A DNA stretch of 64,000 bases from Certhia americana (taxonomy: Eukaryota > Chordata > Aves > Passeriformes > Certhiidae), in assembly GCA_018697195.1 (NCBI GenBank), contig CM031878.1, positions 39,873,256 to 39,937,255 of the forward strand, read 5' to 3'. Positions 59,864-64,000 of this stretch are shown here, one piece after another (the first letter of the stretch is position 1; the number at the start of each line of letters is the position of its first letter). The notes beneath the pieces are model-generated. The model did not search any database. It worked only from the letters and a program-made list of their open reading frames with translations, and was not told the origin of the DNA. Both the position numbers and the translations under genes were made by a program.

Positions 59864-61490
59864 TGTAATGGTTTTGGTTCACCAATTTGAGATTTCCTGG
59901 CCAATGCCCCAAATTTACATGGTAGGTCTAGTGCTGGCTACATGCTAGCACACCCAGCAGAACATACTTACTCATTTTTGAGATAGGATTAGGAGAAGAG
60001 CAAAGCAGGCTCAAACTCTAAAGGGCATAAAGAAAACTTTATTAAGAAAACTGAAAGAATAATTAAGAATCAGACTAAAACCTCCTACCCCATACACACT
60101 CTCTTTTCTTTCCCAATGACAGCGTACAGAAAAAAATTCAGTCTGTTTATCACCTCTAGAATAGTGTTTCTTCGGTTCAGTTAGGGAGAGGAGTCCCTCT
60201 TGACATGCCATGGAGACTTCTCCACAAAAAACAGTTCTCTCATGGCTTCAAAGGCACAGTGAATGAGCCGCAGAGGGGATGGAAATCTGGTCACTGTACA
60301 AAAGTCCCTCCCATCTCTTGCAGCCTTTCTACAGCTGTGCTTCTGGGGCATGTCAACTTATGGGGTACTATTTTAAGGATGAGCTATTAAAAACCAAAAA
60401 TTCTGTTCATCTGTCTCTAAGATCACCTTCATCTCTGGGAACAGAGATCTTCTTCTTCTCCCCTGGGGGCAAAGATCATCACTTTCATCACAAAGATCAT
60501 CATCACTTCAAACTTCTCACAGGGTCACAGCTACTTCGACATCTGCTTGCTTCAACATAAATGCCTTTGCTCGTATCTAAAATTTGAACACTTCATCCCC
60601 CCATACTTTTCAATGAGTTACAGGGAAAAAAAGAGTCTAACGTATCAATTATATTTTCTCCATAGCTTTACAAGAGGATTTAAGCCCAGGATTGAGGCAT
60701 CTCCTCCATCCCTCCCATCTGGGACTTAACTTCTTTAATGACCTTCATGTCTTATGTTGTTCTCTCCTTGTCTTCACTCTTTCTTTTTTTCTCAGTCGAG
60801 AGAGGATTGGTGTTTGCAGGTCTCATCTTGCATTAAAAGAATTACTATCTTGCCCCGGGCCTGCATGATCTCCACAGCTCTGGGACAGCCCCTCAACAAC
60901 TTGCGGCCGGTTCTCCAGCGGCCGAGCCGGGAGAAGGGTGAGAGCGGCTAGGATCTCATCATCCAGGCTGGCCTCAGCTGCAAATATGCTGCAGTCCGAC
61001 AGCTTTATTGCCTCCTGCCTGGCAGTCATCAGGGCCGGGCCCACCCCTGCCGGGCTGTGCAGGCCACAGCAGAGCGGGCCTCACCTAGCCCGGCCCGGCC
61101 CGTAGCTGCTCCCAGGGCCCGGTGCACCCTGGCTCACCCTGGGCCAGCAGTGGGGGACAGGGTTTTGTAGCAGCAAGATGTCAGCAGCTCCAGCCCAGCC
61201 TGGCCCGGCCTCAGCTGGGGCCCCACGGCCTAACCCTCCCCAGCCGGCGGCGGCTGCTGGGAGGGGGTGAGGTGGAACATCTCTCTCTAAAGCTGGAAAT
61301 GAAAGAGAGTGATTCCCAGGGGTTTTGTCTTAAAATGTGTCTTCACAAAGGCACATCAAACCTTCCATTGGTTTTACAATGTGTCAACATTCAAAATTAA
61401 CCACTGATTGGTTTTTTGTCAGGTCTAAAGGAAGCTGCCAAGGTCCTTACAGGGTATTACTTCCATAACTGGGTCCTTTCCTTCCATACA
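59864..61490 (-). mobile_element. Long LTR-like element with CpG-rich core
   Basis: The plus-strand left end reads TGTAATGGTTTTGG, an LTR-like terminus. AACTTTATTAAG at about 60033 is a polyadenylation signal (AATAAA) when read on minus. A CpG-rich core at 60850-61270 (GGCCCGG- and CCGGCGGCGG-type words) would be promoter-proximal or U3. The far end is uncertain, perhaps near CCATACA at 61488, and no target duplication was confirmed. I recall similar passerine LTR sequences, but the family is not certain. Frames at 60205-60560 and 60823-61044 carry no recognisable domain. Confidence 0.45.
60850..61270. promoter_or_regulatory. CpG-island-like block
   Basis: By eye this is the most GC- and CpG-dense block of the window, with GCGGCCGGTTCTCCAGCGGCC near 60902 and CCGGCCCGGCCCG near 61090. 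It lies inside the LTR-like element, so a retroviral promoter is favoured over a host gene promoter. No exon or splice donor could be supported beside it. Confidence 0.45.
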
Positions 61491-61559
61491 AAAAAAAAAA
61501 ATTAACGCAAAATCAGCACAGAAACATTTGTAGAAGCTATAGTTTTGTCACGGGTTTAA

Positions 61560-61587
61560 TGATAATGATAATGATAATAATAATATG
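61560..61587. repeat. (GATAAT)n short repeat
   Basis: GATAAT units repeated about three times, then AATAAT. Confidence 0.85.
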
Positions 61588-64000
61588 GTGTTCCACTGTC
61601 CTTGACTCTCATAATTAATTTGCCACACTTCTTTCACTCAAAGTTTTTCGACAGAACTTCCTCACTACCAGCAAACACTTTTATTTCAAAGTTAATATTA
61701 AACAAGTAAAATTAATATGTATATGCATAAAGTTATTTCTCATGCATTTTAATAACAAAAATTATAATAAAAAGATCAAAGTAGCCATACTAATACAAAC
61801 TCTAGGCTCTTCCTGCATCTTAGTCCTTCTGGCAGTCTAGTTGATTTTGATTGCAGATGATCTCTTCATACCAGTGTCACATTTAGCCTAGATGTATGTC
61901 ATAGTCAAATGCACTGGAAAAAAGGACCTGTGAGTTGCCAAGATTTTAAAAAAGACTCTTTAAATACAAGATACTGAATTCACTCCCATTCAGTAAAGTG
62001 AAAGCAAGACCAATCCTGGTTATGACTTCCTCCTTTTACAGGGTGGTATGTTAAAACACAAGAACCAGAACCAAAAATATGTTACAAACTTCAGCGAATT
62101 ATAGTTTTGCCATTTTTTACTATACTGTTTTTTCCTTTAATCTTCTCATTTTTTTTCCATTCCTAGTTAGTGAAATATCTGTTTTAAAGTGAGAATACAA
62201 GGAAATCATTTTATTGTTTCATTAATCAGTGATGAGTGGGTGAGACAGGTAAGAAATTCTTGTAGTATTTTCTCCCACTTACATTGTTCCTCCCTCATTT
62301 TTATTTCTTGTCATAGTGGGTTTTTTTTTATTTTTCCTTTTTATTATAGAAAGTGAAAAAAGTTTAAAGAAAGTTAGTCTTTATAATCTACTTTTCCAAA
62401 GAGAGTTTTTGCACACCCACTGCTCTACAATATACATGAGAAATTATTTTCCTGCAGCCACTGAAATCCTTCTTGCAACATGAAAGTTCCTTTGTTTTGA
62501 TTTTCAATCAGTTGTTTGTAGTTAGTAGTTAGTCCCTTTGCAGGTGGTCATACGTTAAACCTTTCTGTCTTTTAGTAATGCCAGATCTGTCTCCATTTTT
62601 TCCATTGTCCTCAAAGTACTAACACTTTGCTTTCTGCAGTATTTCACAGACAAGAAAAGACAGCACCACAGGGCCATTATAGGAAACTGTGGTTCCTGGG
62701 TGGCAGATGGAATAAAGGAGAAAAGCTTTTAAAAAACACAGGTCAAGCTCTGTGAAAAGAAAGGTCCCTCTTTCTACCATGATTTTACTTTTCTGTAAAA
62801 CAAATTGGTTAATTAGGACTATCCTTTCTCAACACTATGCTCTATCACCACAGGACTTTTTCTTAATGGAGCTCCTGGACATCTATATCAGATTTATTCA
62901 GCTGTAGTTTTCCCCTTTAATTGAAACTAGACTAAAATGAAGTAAAAAGCATGTTGAAGTTGCTGCTTCCTTTCTGCTATTTCTGTGTGATAGTTATCAA
63001 AATGTTCAGAATTACTTTCTTCTCCCTAATCTTTATTCTCACACAGTGTCACTAATGTGTCAATACTCAGAGCCATCTCTGTTGTTCAACCACAAGAAAG
63101 AATCTCTGATCCTCAAGAACTTAAGCAGCTCTCCTTTGACAATACAAATCCTGTTCCATTGATTGTTTTGGTCTTTAAATTATGTTATTTTTTGCCCTGG
63201 AGTAGCTGTAGAAAAGAAAAATCATGAATAGGCTGTCATGGCTCCAACATCAAACAAAACTCCCCAGTTTTGTAACAGGGTAATGAATGTCACATTGGTA
63301 GTTCTTGCAAAACCAGGAGAACAATATAAACCAGTATTTATTCCCATTATTCAGTCTTGGATATTCACTTAAATCATTAACAGTAATTGGTGATCAATTT
63401 GATTTCTGGAACCCTGAAATTTTCAAGACTTACAGTAAAAGTTGCAAAGGATCAGACTTTGCTACCCACAACAGAATTTCATTCAGTGCTAATTCAGAGC
63501 TCACCTGTTGTTTTTAGAATGCCAAGAACGCACTGAGAGTTTTGAACAGGATAACATAAAAATAAAGTTCATAAACAAACAGTTACAATTTTGTTTAATT
63601 AAACCTAGTTAGAGTACTAAATAGCTAGAATCAAACTAATTACCCAGCTTAATTTAGGAAAAGGAGAAATTACTGTAATTCAGGAAGACTGAACCAGATG
63701 ATGTTTTCTGGATAAAACTCAACAGCAGCAATCACAAATAACTATTTAATCCCAACTGCACCCTGAGACAATTACAAACTCTCTGAGTATCTGTAGCATG
63801 ACTTTATCAAAGCTTGTGTCCTGGTTTCTTCTAGTACTACTGTTTGTTTTTCAATAAAAATATCTTGATTTTTGATGTCCTGATCATTGTGTATGCAGTC
63901 CAAAGAAAGGTTCTCTTGATTTTTTGGCATTATCAACCAATAATTCAGTACGTGAACTGGGCAAGCTTGCAGTTTCTATTTATGGATTTTCATTTCTTAT
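61588..64000. other. AT-rich sequence, no gene seen
   Basis: One short plus-strand frame at 63305-63517 with no recognisable domain. No repeat family recognised. Confidence 0.6.

Noticed and set aside
1..64000. CRISPR arrays, operons, phage or bacterial features
   Set aside because: The DNA is vertebrate. No spaced repeats, ribosome-binding sites or long tightly packed frames are present.

Overview
This window reads as a gene-poor, AT-rich stretch of a bird nuclear genome, most likely a passerine. The evidence is the mix of interspersed repeats. There are eight loci of the avian LINE CR1, recognised from the C-terminal reverse-transcriptase reading, the 3' UTR and, in one copy, the ATGATTCT terminal repeat. 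There are also many LTRs of endogenous retroviruses of the ERVL, ERVK (class II) and ERV1-like kinds typical of songbirds. I found no convincing protein-coding exon, rRNA or functional tRNA. The open frames present are short and lack known domains, or they lie inside LTR or CR1 sequence. The window is therefore intergenic or deep intronic.

Layout. 0-2 kb: an ERVL-type LTR cut by the window edge, abutting R-U5 and a primer-binding site of a second ERV family, then a tRNA-derived SINE-like block. 2.9-7.3 kb: two antisense CR1 fragments and a solo LTR with a 6-bp target duplication. 11.5-13.6 kb: two LTR remnants and an old CR1 that still shows ORF2 from endonuclease into the linker. 16.6-17.8 kb: a 5' ERVK LTR with a decayed tRNA-Lys primer-binding site and leader. 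22-24 kb: an ERVK LTR end and a CR1 tail. 26.6-27.3 kb: a GC-rich, well-preserved solo LTR with TATA box, CCAAT boxes and U3 tandem repeat. 29.4-29.7 kb: a CR1 tail. 32.2 kb: a (CA)n microsatellite. 37.6-38.7 kb: a CR1 carrying a second CR1 in opposite orientation. 39.6-41.3 kb: three LTR pieces. 46.8-47.4 kb: a further LTR. 49.8-54.3 kb: a CR1 tail, an ERVL LTR, the second copy of the 3.7-kb solo LTR, an LTR-like block, a poly(A) tract and a CR1. 56.5-57.9 kb: an ERVK LTR split by insertion of an ERVL-type LTR, with a perfect 5-bp target duplication. 59.9-61.5 kb: a long LTR-like element with a CpG-island-like core.

The sequences between these blocks are AT-rich and look unique. They hold several notable inverted repeats, the best being a perfect 21-bp stem with a 4-nt loop at 46.6 kb. 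No new biological system is evident. The value of the window lies in its insertion history, with nested elements and target duplications, and in a few hairpins. Repeat family names are given from recognition by eye. No database comparison was run.
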